Below, in pieces: positions 38,068 to 46,572 of a stretch of 64,000 nucleotides of DNA (positions are counted from its first letter, which is position 1; each line of letters opens with the position of its first letter). The notes beneath the pieces were generated by a model that saw only the letters and a list, made by a program, of their open reading frames with translations, was not told the origin of the DNA and did not search any database. Both the position numbers and the translations under genes were made by a program. Source of the DNA: Notoacmeibacter ruber. Lineage in GTDB: Bacteria > Pseudomonadota > Alphaproteobacteria > Rhizobiales > Rhizobiaceae. The stretch is taken from NCBI RefSeq assembly GCF_003668555.1, contig NZ_RCWN01000001.1, positions 1,722,501-1,786,500 on the forward strand, given 5' to 3'.

Positions 38068-38653
38068 TCCGAAGAAGGAAAAGGGCTCATCAACTGGAGA
38101 CCTGGCCGAAAGCGCTGTCTTCAAGCGCGATCTGCTGGCCACCCTGCCCAGCCTCCGCGCCTTTGCCATTTCGCTTATTGGCCGACATGACAAGGCGGAC
38201 GATCTTGTCCAGGAAACGATCATGAAAGCCTGGGCGAAGCAGGAGAGCTTCGAAGCCGGCACAAATATCAAGGCCTGGCTGTTCACGATCCTGCGCAACG
38301 AATTTTACAGCCAGATGCGAAAGCGTGGCCGAGAGATTCAGGATAGCGAAGGCACCTATACCGAAGGCCTTTCCACGCATCCGGAGCAATATGGTTCGCT
38401 TGATCTGAAGGATTTTCGCAAGGCTCTGGATCAACTGCCCGCCGATCAGCGCGAAGCGATCATCCTCATCGGTGCATCCGGCTTCGCCTATGAAGAGGCG
38501 GCCGAAATATGCGGCTGCGCGGTCGGCACGATAAAGAGCCGGGTAAGCCGTGCACGAACTCGCCTTCAGGAAATGTTGGGGGTGGCTGGCGAGGGTGACT
38601 ACGGCCCCGATGCCGGCAGCGCGGCCGTCACTTCGCGCGCCTTCATTTCGTGA
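38057..38653 (+). CDS. ecfG: General stress sigma factor EcfG (ECF15)
   Basis: Extracytoplasmic-function sigma factor that directs RNA polymerase to general stress promoters. In the 198-residue protein, region 2 is LPSLRAFAISLIGRHDKADDLVQE with WLFTILRNEFYSQMRKRGR. Region 4 is LPADQREAIILIGASGFAYEEAAEICGCAVGTIKSRVSRAR (quoted here only as landmarks: LPADQREA, YEEAAEICGC, GTIKSRVSRAR). Length and context with nepR and phyR make the assignment firm. A UUCG-loop terminator follows at 38681. Confidence 0.97.
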   Translation: MTTDPKKEKGSSTGDLAESAVFKRDLLATLPSLRAFAISLIGRHDKADDLVQETIMKAWAKQESFEAGTNIKAWLFTILRNEFYSQMRKRGREIQDSEGTYTEGLSTHPEQYGSLDLKDFRKALDQLPADQREAIILIGASGFAYEEAAEICGCAVGTIKSRVSRARTRLQEMLGVAGEGDYGPDAGSAAVTSRAFIS

Positions 38654-38680
38654 ACATAAACGGGCTGCGCTTTTCTGTGC

Positions 38681-38708
38681 GGGGCGGCGTTCGCGCCGTC
38701 CCGTTTTT
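38681..38708 (+). terminator. Terminator of nepR-ecfG
   Basis: GGGGCGGCG-TTCG-CGCCGTCCC stem (one G-U pair) with the very stable UUCG tetraloop, then GTTTTT. 28 bp after ecfG stop. Confidence 0.88.
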
Positions 38709-38729
38709 GTTGAGGCTGGATGACTGACC

Positions 38730-39710
38730 ATGAAGGCAATTGCGGTTCTCAATACTGACGGCGGAACGCTTCAGACGACCGATCTGGATGCGTTCTCGGA
38801 CCATCTTCGTCGATCGTTCGAGGAGCGCGGCCACGAGATCGAGATCAGACGGGTCGCCGGGGAAGAGATCGTCGAGGCCCTGGAGCAAGCCGCAGATGAT
38901 GCCGAAATCATGGTTGTTGGCGGAGGTGACGGAACCGTATCGGCAGCGGCTGCAATTGCTTGGAAAAAAGAGCGGGTTCTGGGCGTCCTGCCTGCGGGCA
39001 CGATGAATCTTTTCGCACGCTCGCTCGGTCTGCCGCTCGACCTCAACGAAGCTGCGGAAGCACTCGCCCAGATGAATATCGGCCCGAGCGATATCGCCGA
39101 CATGGATGGAAAGGCATTCGTCCATCAGTTTTCTGTCGGCCTGCAGCCGCGTATTGTCGAAAAGCGCAGTGAGATCGAATATCACTCGAAAATCGGCAAG
39201 ATGGCGGCTTCGACACGAGCCGCGCTCGGCGTGTTTTTTCACCCCACATGGTTTCGGGGCGAATTGAGCACCGATGGCCGCAAGCTGAAAAGCGGACGCT
39301 TTGCCGTCATCACCGTAACCAACAATCCTTATGGCGAAGGCCATATGCCTTACGCCGACAAGCTCACGACAGGCCAGCTTGGCGTCTACTGGAGCCGGCC
39401 TCTGAGCACTTTCGCCTCAATGCGTTTGACCAAGGACCTGTTACTTGGCACCTGGAAGCGCAATCAGGATTTCAAGGAAGAGGCCGGAGACACGGTCAAA
39501 CTCCGGTTTTTTGGCAAGATGCACCATGTGAGCGCGTCTTTGGACGGCGAATTGATGGAGCCAAAGAACCCGACGATCATCACCATCCATCCGGGCGGCC
39601 TGCGCGCGATTTTCTGTCCCTCCGACGAGAACTCGCAAAGCGATGAAGCCGGCGGCGGTAAAGCCCCGTCACAGCGCGAAACCACAGATGAGAGAAACGC
39701 TTCGGACTGA
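38730..39710 (+). CDS. Diacylglycerol/lipid kinase family protein
   Basis: 326-residue protein with a DAGK catalytic domain: VVGGGDGTVSAAAAIA for ATP binding (about residues 69-84), LPAGTMNLFARSLGLP, and a C-terminal beta domain ending in the SLDGELMEP region. Related to YegS/BmrU lipid kinases and eukaryotic sphingosine kinases. Phosphorylates a lipid or similar alcohol; the substrate is unknown. The last ~35 residues are polar and probably disordered. It lies just after the ecfG terminator, so it probably has its own promoter, though no EcfG motif was seen. Confidence 0.88.
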   Translation: MKAIAVLNTDGGTLQTTDLDAFSDHLRRSFEERGHEIEIRRVAGEEIVEALEQAADDAEIMVVGGGDGTVSAAAAIAWKKERVLGVLPAGTMNLFARSLGLPLDLNEAAEALAQMNIGPSDIADMDGKAFVHQFSVGLQPRIVEKRSEIEYHSKIGKMAASTRAALGVFFHPTWFRGELSTDGRKLKSGRFAVITVTNNPYGEGHMPYADKLTTGQLGVYWSRPLSTFASMRLTKDLLLGTWKRNQDFKEEAGDTVKLRFFGKMHHVSASLDGELMEPKNPTIITIHPGGLRAIFCPSDENSQSDEAGGGKAPSQRETTDERNASD

Positions 39711-39787
39711 ACGGGCCGCCGCAGCGGATGAGAGCGCCCTCGGCCGCCTCAACAATTCAGGTGCAACCGTCGAGAGCTTCGCAAATA

Positions 39788-39814
39788 AAGGGCGTGGCAT
39801 AGAGCCACGCCCTT
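39788..39814. terminator. Bidirectional terminator between convergent genes
   Basis: AAGGGCGTGGC-ATAGA-GCCACGCCCTT, perfect 11-bp arms, between the lipid kinase gene and the minus-strand operon. T-rich on the minus side (TTTATTT). Confidence 0.8.
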
Positions 39815-39842
39815 CTTACAGTCTGACCGGTCGCAATCGACG

Positions 39843-40214
39843 TCAGTTGGCGGGGGCTGTCTCACTCTCCGCGCCGCTATCAGTGCCGAAATCCTCGGCC
39901 GGTTCTTCCTGGCCGGTCGTACCGCCAGGAGCCTGATCCGGCGTCGCCTGCGAGGTCGATGCATCGGGGGCTTCAGCAGGATCTTCGATGGCTGGAGATG
40001 CCGGCTTCTGCTCGACCTCCTGAACCGTCAGGTCTCCATTGCTCTGCTCGGAAATGGTCGCCGTGCCGTCTTCTTCGGGAGCGATTGCCTGGCCGTAAAT
40101 TGCGACGAAGAACCAGACGATGAGAGCAAGGGCGATGCTGACGATCATGATCATCAGGATCGGCAAACCGCGACGCCCCTGCTTGGCCTCAGTACTTTGA
40201 ATTTTTTCGTTCAT
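39843..40214 (-). CDS. Single-span membrane protein with acidic, Pro/Ala-rich tail
   Basis: 123 residues: a short basic N-terminus (QGRRGLP), one membrane helix (about 17-42) and a long tail rich in E, P, A, T, S and D that is probably disordered and periplasmic. No domain is recognised. It is the third gene of a minus-strand operon with the DUF883 and holin-like genes, 15 bp after the previous stop, under a predicted EcfG promoter. Function unknown. Confidence 0.78.
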   Translation of the reverse strand: MNEKIQSTEAKQGRRGLPILMIMIVSIALALIVWFFVAIYGQAIAPEEDGTATISEQSNGDLTVQEVEQKPASPAIEDPAEAPDASTSQATPDQAPGGTTGQEEPAEDFGTDSGAESETAPAN

Positions 40215-40229
40215 GAATAATCCTTCAAA

Positions 40230-40670
40230 CTACATCCGTTCCCTGCGGAACGGCCCGATCTCAAAATAACGTGCGGCGAGATAGGAACTTCCTGCAGCCG
40301 CCGTCAGCCCCAGAAGAATACGGGACTTGATGATCAGCGGAACCAACGGCACCGCCGCGCCGACAAGCGCAGACTGTCTTGCAGCCCGTTGAGCCTTCTG
40401 ACGACGCCGTGCAGCCGCATTCATCAAAGATGCCACGACAACCACGATGATCGCCAAAAGCACCAGAGCGCCGGCGACGCCAAGAGCAGCAGCCACCGGG
40501 CCGTAGATCTGGCCGATATAGACGATAGCCGCCGTAAGGAGACAGGCCACGGCCAGCAGCCCCAGAACGCCCGCTATCGCATAGGCGACAGCCAGGCGCC
40601 TGGCCCGATTGAGACGAATACCCAGCTCCTCCGTCGAAAGACTGGTGAGGAGTGTGACAAGTGAACTCAT
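40230..40670 (-). CDS. Holin-superfamily-III-like membrane protein (YqjE/DUF1469 type)
   Basis: 146-residue protein with two long membrane helices (about residues 28-85) joined by a short turn, and a possible third hydrophobic stretch near 103-128. The topology and the LLTSLSTEELGIRLNRARRL start are similar to the phage holin family 6/YqjE group. In enterobacteria YqjE is paired with YqjD (DUF883), and the same pairing is seen here, 7 bp after the DUF883 stop. Not a sign of a prophage: no other phage gene is near. Confidence 0.75.
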   Translation of the reverse strand: MSSLVTLLTSLSTEELGIRLNRARRLAVAYAIAGVLGLLAVACLLTAAIVYIGQIYGPVAAALGVAGALVLLAIIVVVVASLMNAAARRRQKAQRAARQSALVGAAVPLVPLIIKSRILLGLTAAAGSSYLAARYFEIGPFRRERM

Positions 40671-40677
40671 AAGCGCG

Positions 40678-40992
40678 TCAGCTCCGCCAGATCACGCCAA
40701 CAAGAAATCCGACGCCAGCCGCAATGCCGAGCGCCTGCATCGGATTCTCACGGACGCGCTCCTTGATTTCCTCTTCCTTGACACGGAGCTGGTCGGAAAG
40801 CTCGTCCCGTTTGTCATAGGCGCGGCTCTGAATATCCCGAACAGTCGAGGTGCCGAGCGATTTGATCGTATCGGTGAGAGACGCCACATCCGCGCGCAGC
40901 TGTGCGATCTCGTTCTCGACATCCGCGGTGGTCGTGCCGGTCGCAGGCTTCTTCGCCGCCGATCCGGTGGTGCCCGCCGTTGTGTTTGTCAT
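40678..40992 (-). CDS. DUF883/ElaB-YqjD-like membrane protein
   Basis: 104-residue protein with a helical, coiled-coil body (VENEIAQLRADVASLTDTIK and LRVKEEEIKERVRENP) and a C-terminal tail anchor with glycine spacing (GIAAGVGFLVGVIWRS). This is the ElaB/YqjD type, which in E. coli is stress-induced and binds ribosomes at the membrane. The N-terminus is T, A, G and K rich. It is the first gene of the operon and is preceded by AAGGAG and a perfect EcfG promoter. Confidence 0.87.
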   Translation of the reverse strand: MTNTTAGTTGSAAKKPATGTTTADVENEIAQLRADVASLTDTIKSLGTSTVRDIQSRAYDKRDELSDQLRVKEEEIKERVRENPMQALGIAAGVGFLVGVIWRS

Positions 40993-41026
40993 GGAAATAG
41001 TCTCCTTCGTTTTGTTCCATTCGGTG

Positions 41027-41052
41027 AACGGGGCGATCAGCCTCCGGGTTCC
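41027..41052 (-). promoter_or_regulatory. EcfG promoter of the DUF883 operon
   Basis: Perfect GGAAC-N17-CGTT on the minus strand; -10 is 35 bp from the start codon at 40992. Confidence 0.85.
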
Positions 41053-41078
41053 CGTCTTTTTGACCGTAACATAGCGAA

Positions 41079-41101
41079 AAGCCGGCCAAAATGGCCGGCT
41101 T
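41079..41101 (-). terminator. Terminator of the PRC-barrel gene
   Basis: AAGCCGGCCA / TGGCCGGCTT with a 3-nt loop, TTTTC following on the minus strand, 27 bp after the stop at 41128. Confidence 0.82.
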
Positions 41102-41127
41102 CCCTAAAGGTTCATCCGTGGGACGGA

Positions 41128-42315
41128 TTACTTCAGAACAACGCTGTCAGGATTGTTCTCATATTCCTCTTCCGAGTACTCGGCCTGCTGGTCGAGCTGC
41201 TCTTCCGTGAACTTGGTGAAGATTGCGAAATCATCCGATTCCGGCTGCTTCATGAGCTCGACGGCGTCCGGCGAAATCGCGACAGGCTTTTCGCCAATAC
41301 CAAGGAAACCGCCAACATCGATCACATAGGCTTCGATCGACTTGTCTTCGCCAAGAATGACGTCACCGATCTCACCAAGGCTCTCTTCGTTCGAACCGTA
41401 GACGGTTGTGCCGATCAGGTTTTCAGCCGAGATGCTCTCCATATCGGCCGGCTGCATGCCTTCGCGAAGGCTCGGCTGCTCAGCCGCTGCCTGCTGGTCG
41501 GTGGTCATTGTCTCACCATCGGCCGGAACGGTCGGAGCTGCGGCCTGGTCGTTCTCGACCATCGGCTCGGCTGTATCGCCTTCCGTCTGATCGGTTTCAG
41601 CAGTCTCTTCACCGTCCATTGCCTGGTCGGTTTCCTGAGCAACCTCGTCGCCAGCCTCTTCGGTTTCCTGGGCAACTTCGTCGCCGGCTTCTTCCGTCTC
41701 CTGAGCGGCTTCATCGCCAGTCTGTTCGGCGGAAGCGGCCGCGTCTTCAGCGCCTTCTTCCATTTCCTGGCCAGCATCGGTGTCAGCAGCGTCGGCTGCT
41801 TCCTGATCGTTCATTCCCTCAGCGGAATCGCCAGCCTCGGTGCCATCCATCTGCTCATCGGGCTCGAGCATCGAAGCATCGAATTCCTGCATCTGGTTGA
41901 GCTCTTCGCTGGTCGTATCAGCAACGAGCCATTCTTCATTGTCGCGCATTTCCATGCTGATACGATCAAACGGCAGTGCGACCGTCTTGTCGCCAATTCC
42001 AAGGAAGCCACCGACGGAAACAACCACACCGTCAACCTTGCCCGACTGATCGAGGATGACATCCTCAACGTCGCCGATTGCTTCGGCATCGTCATTTGCA
42101 GAGGTGTACACGGTCTTGCCAATGAAGTTCGATGCAAGAACATCATCTTCATTGATATCCGAGCTCATCTGCGCCGATGCGCCTTCGGTCTGCGTTGTGG
42201 AGGAAGCCTCCATCTGCTGCTGATCAGCCTCCGGCTGTTCGGCAGCATCCTGAGCCATCACCGGAGCGGTCATAAGCGCGGCGATAGCAGTCGTTGCAAA
42301 CATCTTGCGTAGCAT
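41128..42315 (-). CDS. Secreted protein with two PRC-barrel domains and acidic repeat linker
   Basis: 395 residues with a Sec signal peptide (cleavage after VMA, about residue 21). Two PRC-barrel-like domains lie at about 59-140 and 297-372; each has a GDVEDVIL/GDVILGE strand and the shared VGGFLGIGxK motif. The acidic linker between them carries an 11-residue repeat, three copies at 199-231 (TGDEAAQETEE, AGDEVAQETEE, AGDEVAQETDQ). PRC barrels bind protein or RNA partners; periplasmic ones in Rhizobiales are of unknown use. A perfect EcfG promoter lies 89 bp upstream. Confidence 0.87.
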   Translation of the reverse strand: MLRKMFATTAIAALMTAPVMAQDAAEQPEADQQQMEASSTTQTEGASAQMSSDINEDDVLASNFIGKTVYTSANDDAEAIGDVEDVILDQSGKVDGVVVSVGGFLGIGDKTVALPFDRISMEMRDNEEWLVADTTSEELNQMQEFDASMLEPDEQMDGTEAGDSAEGMNDQEAADAADTDAGQEMEEGAEDAAASAEQTGDEAAQETEEAGDEVAQETEEAGDEVAQETDQAMDGEETAETDQTEGDTAEPMVENDQAAAPTVPADGETMTTDQQAAAEQPSLREGMQPADMESISAENLIGTTVYGSNEESLGEIGDVILGEDKSIEAYVIDVGGFLGIGEKPVAISPDAVELMKQPESDDFAIFTKFTEEQLDQQAEYSEEEYENNPDSVVLK

Positions 42316-42403
42316 AAATACCTCCTAATTTTCAGGCGGTCGTAGAGGCCAATTTCGGCCTCCTTCGTCATGATCAATTAATTTTAGCGACCGTTGCCCG
42401 AAT

Positions 42404-42428
42404 AACGTGAGACCCAATTCTTGGTTCC
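42404..42428 (-). promoter_or_regulatory. EcfG promoter of the PRC-barrel gene
   Basis: Perfect GGAAC-N16-CGTT on the minus strand upstream of the gene starting at 42315. Confidence 0.85.
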
Positions 42429-42468
42429 AAACCAACACCACGTTTCTTCATAATAATCAGCGGTGATA

Positions 42469-43983
42469 TCATTTTATATGCAGCGGCATCTTGATGCACG
42501 CACGGACCCCCGATGCATTTGGCTCGATATCCACCGTCGCCCCGATCACCTTGTCGAGGCTGCGGCGGATAAGAAGCAGGCCGAAGCCATCCTCCTCGAG
42601 GCAGGAAGTCGATCCGCCCTCTTCCTGCCAGTCGATGCATATCGATTTGCGGCCCTCCTCCTCGGAGGAGATTTCGGTGAGAACATCGACCGTCCCGCGC
42701 CGACCCGAGAGAGCGCCATGGCGCAACGCATTCGTCGTCAGTTCATGGACGATCAATGCAAGGCCCACCGATTCTTCGGCGCCTATCATGGCGGACGTGC
42801 CGGAGATCGTGACCCGAGAGCGTTTTTCGCCAAGCAAGGGATCGATCTGCTGGCTTAGAAGCTCTTGCACATCCACCGCCTCCCAATCCTGTTCGGTCAG
42901 CAGATGATGGGCGTTCGACAAGGCTTGAAGTCGACCTGAGAACGCGGCGTTGAATTCTTCTGCATTGGCCGAACGTCGCATGGTCTGGCCAGACAGGCTC
43001 TGAAGCATCGCAAGAGTGTTGCGCACCCGGTGGTTCAGTTCCTTGAGCAACTGCCTGCGCTTTTCTTCAGCGAGCCGTCGGTCCGTAACATCGATCATGA
43101 CACCAAAGACGGTCTGATCCGATGTGGTCTCCTGAGGCAGTTCCAGCACACGCCCAAACACGTTGAGCGTACGACCACCCTCGATGAGCGGTGCCTCGAC
43201 GGAAAATTCCAGTTCGCTTTCCAAGCCCTTCGAGACGACCGCCATCAGACGGCTGCGATGGGAAGGGAGGATCGCTGCAGCGACGTCATCGATCGTCGGG
43301 CGGGCCGTAGCTTCAAGGCCAAGCATCCGACGAAACAACTCGTCTCCTTCGAACGTGTCAGTCATTCTGTTCCACGTCCAGGTCGCGATGCGGGCAGCAC
43401 GCAGCGCAAGATCGTGCCGCCGCTGACTGCGCGCCAGATTGAGCGCCGTCTGCTCTGCACGCCTTTCCGACTCCCGGCTCATGATCAGCGCGCTCGCAAC
43501 TTGCGACAGATGGCTCATCATTTTTTGAAAGGATGGATCGAAATCCGAGCGCGGCTCACGGCCTGCCACACAAAGGGAGCCGATCAACTCCCCTTCGAGA
43601 AGGACCGGAAACCCAGCATAGAACCGCAACTCCGGCTCGTGCCTAACGAGGTCATTCTCGCAGAAACGATCGTCGGCGAGCAGGTCCTCGATGATAAAGG
43701 GCTCAATCGTCTCGCCGTGCAGACCGTGAAGGCCATGCAGAAAGATCGACTGTTCGAGCGGAATCTCGCGGTTCTCGAAACGATGACACCCGACCATTCG
43801 CTGATGGTCGGCGTAGAGAAACGAAAAGAATGCGTAGTCTGCATTGGCGGCGAGGCTGGCGGCGTCGCAGAGCGCAGCCAGATCAGGATCGTCATCGCGA
43901 ACGGCAAACATTTTCCGGTTGACGACGTCCAATCGAATGGGGTCGTTCAATCGCTCCAGAACATCGCTTGATAAGGCCTGCAT
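42469..43983 (-). CDS. GAF-PAS HWE-family sensor histidine kinase
   Basis: 504-residue cytoplasmic kinase with no membrane span. A GAF domain occupies about 20-170, a PAS domain about 185-300, then the HWE kinase core. The phospho-histidine is H318 in [16 protein letters not shown]; the N box is [14 protein letters not shown] with H413 and N418; the W-x-E motif is DWQEE (W452, E454), and [11 protein letters not shown] forms the G2 region. HWE/HisKA_2 kinases are the usual inputs to PhyR, so this may feed the stress pathway 5 kb away. The sensed signal is unknown. Confidence 0.92.
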   Translation of the reverse strand: MQALSSDVLERLNDPIRLDVVNRKMFAVRDDDPDLAALCDAASLAANADYAFFSFLYADHQRMVGCHRFENREIPLEQSIFLHGLHGLHGETIEPFIIEDLLADDRFCENDLVRHEPELRFYAGFPVLLEGELIGSLCVAGREPRSDFDPSFQKMMSHLSQVASALIMSRESERRAEQTALNLARSQRRHDLALRAARIATWTWNRMTDTFEGDELFRRMLGLEATARPTIDDVAAAILPSHRSRLMAVVSKGLESELEFSVEAPLIEGGRTLNVFGRVLELPQETTSDQTVFGVMIDVTDRRLAEEKRRQLLKELNHRVRNTLAMLQSLSGQTMRRSANAEEFNAAFSGRLQALSNAHHLLTEQDWEAVDVQELLSQQIDPLLGEKRSRVTISGTSAMIGAEESVGLALIVHELTTNALRHGALSGRRGTVDVLTEISSEEEGRKSICIDWQEEGGSTSCLEEDGFGLLLIRRSLDKVIGATVDIEPNASGVRACIKMPLHIK

Positions 43984-44287
43984 GACCGACGCTTACTCCC
44001 TGGTCACTGGGTGGAACCCAGACCTGCAGTGAACACGAGAAAGCGCGCGTCAGCGGGGATAGCATTCCTGCCGCGCTGCGATCGTCTTCAATGCAGTCCA
44101 CCTGGCACAGCCTCCGCCGAACGCTCGGCGCTTGTCCCGGCGGTTTTTATTTTCAAGTTACTCCACTGCAGACAATGTGAGATAATCGCGTTGGTTCCCG
44201 ATATCGACGCCTGCGCGCCTCACCGCCGGGCTCCTCCAGCGGAATCATGCCGCCATCAGCCGAAAGCGAATATTGGTCTCAGCCTTC
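43984..44287. other. Intergenic region with a plus-strand terminator-like hairpin
   Basis: No gene seen. It holds a CCGCCG / CGGCGG stem (44114-44119 and 44138-44143) with an inner CGCCGA / TCGGCG alternative, followed by TTTTTATTTT at 44144-44153. This is a plausible plus-strand terminator, but no plus-strand gene precedes it. A short RNA is possible; no promoter was identified. Confidence 0.4.
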
Positions 44288-45022
44288 ATGAATATCCTCT
44301 CGATCCTTTCCCTCATCGATATTGCGGCGCTTCTCCTGTTTTTCGTGCTGTGGCTGGCTTTTGGCTGGCTCGTGGAGCGCTCACGCTATGCGTCCCGTAC
44401 GCTTTCGATGCGTATGAGCGTGGAAAGAGCTCACTGGATGGAAGCCATGGCCCAGCGTGATCTCAGAATGATCGATACCGGCATCATGGCCGGGCTGCAG
44501 CAAGGCACGGCCTTCTTTGCATCATCGGCGTTGATTGCGATTGGCGGTGCGTTCACATTGCTGGATCAGGAGCGGGGATTTACCGCCTTGGCCGAAGAAC
44601 TGCCTGAGATCACCTCCAGCGAGCCGCATCTCTTTCAGTTCAAACTGCTCGGTATGATCGCCATTCTCGCCTACGGCTTTTTCAAATTCGCTTGGTCCTA
44701 CCGTCTGTTCAACTACGCTTCCATCCTGATCGGCGGGGTGCCGAACGTGGCCGACGCACCAGTTCGCGAGCGTCGACTGCAGGCGCGCAAGGCAGCCGGT
44801 ATGAACATTGAAGCAGGCCGCAATTTCAACGCCGGCCTTCGCGCCATCTTTTTCGCGCTTGGCTATATCGGCTGGTTCGTGAGCGGCTTGACCTTCATAT
44901 GCGCGACGGTCTTCATCACCGTTGTCCTGATACGTCGGCAGTTCAGTTCCCCGGCTCGCATCGCCGTTCTCTTTCCAAGACTGGCGGATGAAGAGCGTGA
45001 CGAAGAAGGAACGCCCGCATGA
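44288..45022 (+). CDS. DUF599 membrane protein
   Basis: 244-residue protein of the DUF599 family with about four membrane helices (residues 8-26, 66-85, 118-140, 185-215) and the conserved MDTGIMAGLQQGTAFFASS-like (IDTGIMAGLQQGTAFF) and GFFKFAWSYRLFNY segments. Function is unknown for the whole family. The ATG at 44288 is used; a TTG at 44273 is in frame. Its stop overlaps the next ATG by 4 bp. Confidence 0.85.
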   Translation: MNILSILSLIDIAALLLFFVLWLAFGWLVERSRYASRTLSMRMSVERAHWMEAMAQRDLRMIDTGIMAGLQQGTAFFASSALIAIGGAFTLLDQERGFTALAEELPEITSSEPHLFQFKLLGMIAILAYGFFKFAWSYRLFNYASILIGGVPNVADAPVRERRLQARKAAGMNIEAGRNFNAGLRAIFFALGYIGWFVSGLTFICATVFITVVLIRRQFSSPARIAVLFPRLADEERDEEGTPA

Positions 45023-46083
45023 CGCTTCCCCGCCGCAAACTTCTTTTCGCAGGTGCCGGTGCCACGCTGGCCGGTCTTCTCGGTTGGGGCCTCGCGCCTC
45101 GCAGCAATCCTTACTATCAGGGGCCCGTCACCGACCATTTCGACGGAGAGCGGTTCTTCAATCCCGGCAGCCCGATGACCACGGACCTCGGCGACTTCAT
45201 TCGAATGCGCTGGTCGGAGGATAGCGCGGAATGGCCGGACAATTACCCAGCAGGGCCGAAGGACATACCACCGGCACGGGTCGAGGGAGAAGGACTCCGT
45301 GTGAGCTTCGTCGGCCACGCGACTTTTCTCATTCAGACTGCAGGCCTGAACATCCTCACCGATCCTGTCTGGTCGGAGCGTGCATCGCCTTTTTCATTTA
45401 CTGGGCCGAAACGCGTCAACGCGCCCGGCATCGCCTTCGATGACCTGCCGAAGATCGACATCGTCCTGCTGTCCCACAATCATTACGATCACCTGGATGA
45501 GGCTACGATCGGCCGTTTGGCCCAGCGGGACAATCCCCGTTTCATCGTTCCGCTCGGCAATGACACTATTCTGCGTTCCATCCTCCCGGATATCGCCGTC
45601 GAAGCCTTCGATTGGGGCGGCAAGACCGTTATCGAGAATGGATTTACGATCCAGCTTCACCAATCGCACCATTGGTCGGCACGCGGGGTCAAGGACAGAC
45701 GCATGGCGTTGTGGGCGGCCTTTTCGCTGCATGGCCCGGCCGGGAACATTTACTTCGCGGGCGATACGGGCTTCGGCGACGGTCATCATTTCCGTGCCGC
45801 CCGACAAGAAGCCGGGCCGTTCCGTTTGGCGCTCCTGCCGATCGGCGCTTATGCGCCGCGCTGGTTCATGAGCTATTCGCATCAGGATCCCACAGAGGCC
45901 GTCGCGGCCTTCGAAATTCTTGAAGCTGAACAGGCGCTTGCCTATCATTGGGGAACGTTCAAGCTGACGGCCGAACCCGTCGACGAGCCACCTAATCTGT
46001 TGGTGGAGGCCCTTAAAGCAAAATCATTTGATAAGAATCAGTTCCTGTCGCCCCGTCCGGGTGATATCTGGGAGACAAGTTAA
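45019..46083 (+). CDS. Metallo-beta-lactamase-fold hydrolase, NAPE-PLD-like
   Basis: 354-residue protein with the MBL metal motif LLSHNHYDHLD (HxHxDH) near residues 151-161, then HQSHHWSARG, YFAGDTGFGDGHHF and YHWGTFKLT. This is the UlaG/NAPE-PLD branch (phosphodiesterase or lactonase). The N-terminus, PRRKLLFAGAGATLAGLL, is a signal or anchor with paired arginines, so a Tat route is possible. Coupled to DUF599 by ATGA. Substrate unknown; a phospholipid is suggested only by family. Confidence 0.88.
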   Translation: MTLPRRKLLFAGAGATLAGLLGWGLAPRSNPYYQGPVTDHFDGERFFNPGSPMTTDLGDFIRMRWSEDSAEWPDNYPAGPKDIPPARVEGEGLRVSFVGHATFLIQTAGLNILTDPVWSERASPFSFTGPKRVNAPGIAFDDLPKIDIVLLSHNHYDHLDEATIGRLAQRDNPRFIVPLGNDTILRSILPDIAVEAFDWGGKTVIENGFTIQLHQSHHWSARGVKDRRMALWAAFSLHGPAGNIYFAGDTGFGDGHHFRAARQEAGPFRLALLPIGAYAPRWFMSYSHQDPTEAVAAFEILEAEQALAYHWGTFKLTAEPVDEPPNLLVEALKAKSFDKNQFLSPRPGDIWETS

Positions 46084-46150
46084 GCCGCTGGCACCTTCGT
46101 GCAAGCGTCGATATAGTTACAAAATCTTGCCCCCTGAACCGGTCGATCCC

Positions 46151-46519
46151 ATGCCCCTGCCCAAATTGAGTGCCGACACACCCAAACATCTGCAATCCAC
46201 TTATCTGGAAAATGCGCGCCGAGCAGCGGATTACCTGAAAGCGCTTTCACACGAATCTCGCCTGATCATTCTTTGCATTCTCTCTCAGGGCGAAAAGTCC
46301 GTCTCCGAGCTTGAGACTATCCTACAGATGCCCCAGGCGGGCGTCAGCCAGCAGCTCGCTCGTTTGCGTGCCGACGCACTCGTCGGCACGCGGCGTGAAG
46401 GCAGAATGATTTTCTACTCCATTGCCGACCCCGCCACCTCCAAGCTGATCGAACACATCTACGATATGTTCTGCGGTGACGAACCGGCGGATGCGGCGGA
46501 AAAGTCGGCGGCGGAATGA
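46151..46519 (+). CDS. ArsR-family repressor, BigR-like persulfide sensor candidate
   Basis: 122-residue winged-helix repressor: ALSHESRLIILCILSQGEKS, SELETILQMPQAGVSQQLARL, and GTRREGRMIFYSIAD. The two cysteines, C42 in IILCIL and C108 in DMFCGDE, fall at the same positions as the redox pair of BigR/SqrR, which sense reactive sulfur. No arsenic or zinc ligand sets are seen. It follows the MBL gene by 67 bp on the same strand. The start is set by similarity; no strong ribosome site is seen. Confidence 0.82.
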   Translation: MPLPKLSADTPKHLQSTYLENARRAADYLKALSHESRLIILCILSQGEKSVSELETILQMPQAGVSQQLARLRADALVGTRREGRMIFYSIADPATSKLIEHIYDMFCGDEPADAAEKSAAE

Positions 46520-46551
46520 AAAAGCGCCGGGCCCTTCGGACGCCGGCGCTT
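46517..46551 (-). terminator. Terminator of the enoyl-CoA hydratase gene
   Basis: AAGCGCCGG / CCGGCGCTT stem with a T5 run on the minus strand, 21 bp beyond the stop at 46573; may also stop the ArsR transcript. Confidence 0.72.
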
Positions 46552-46572
46552 CGATCTTGAAATGCAGCAACG

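Noticed and set aside
40230..40670. Holin-like protein as a sign of a prophage
   Set aside because: No other phage genes are near; it forms the YqjD/YqjE-type pair with the DUF883 gene under a host stress promoter.
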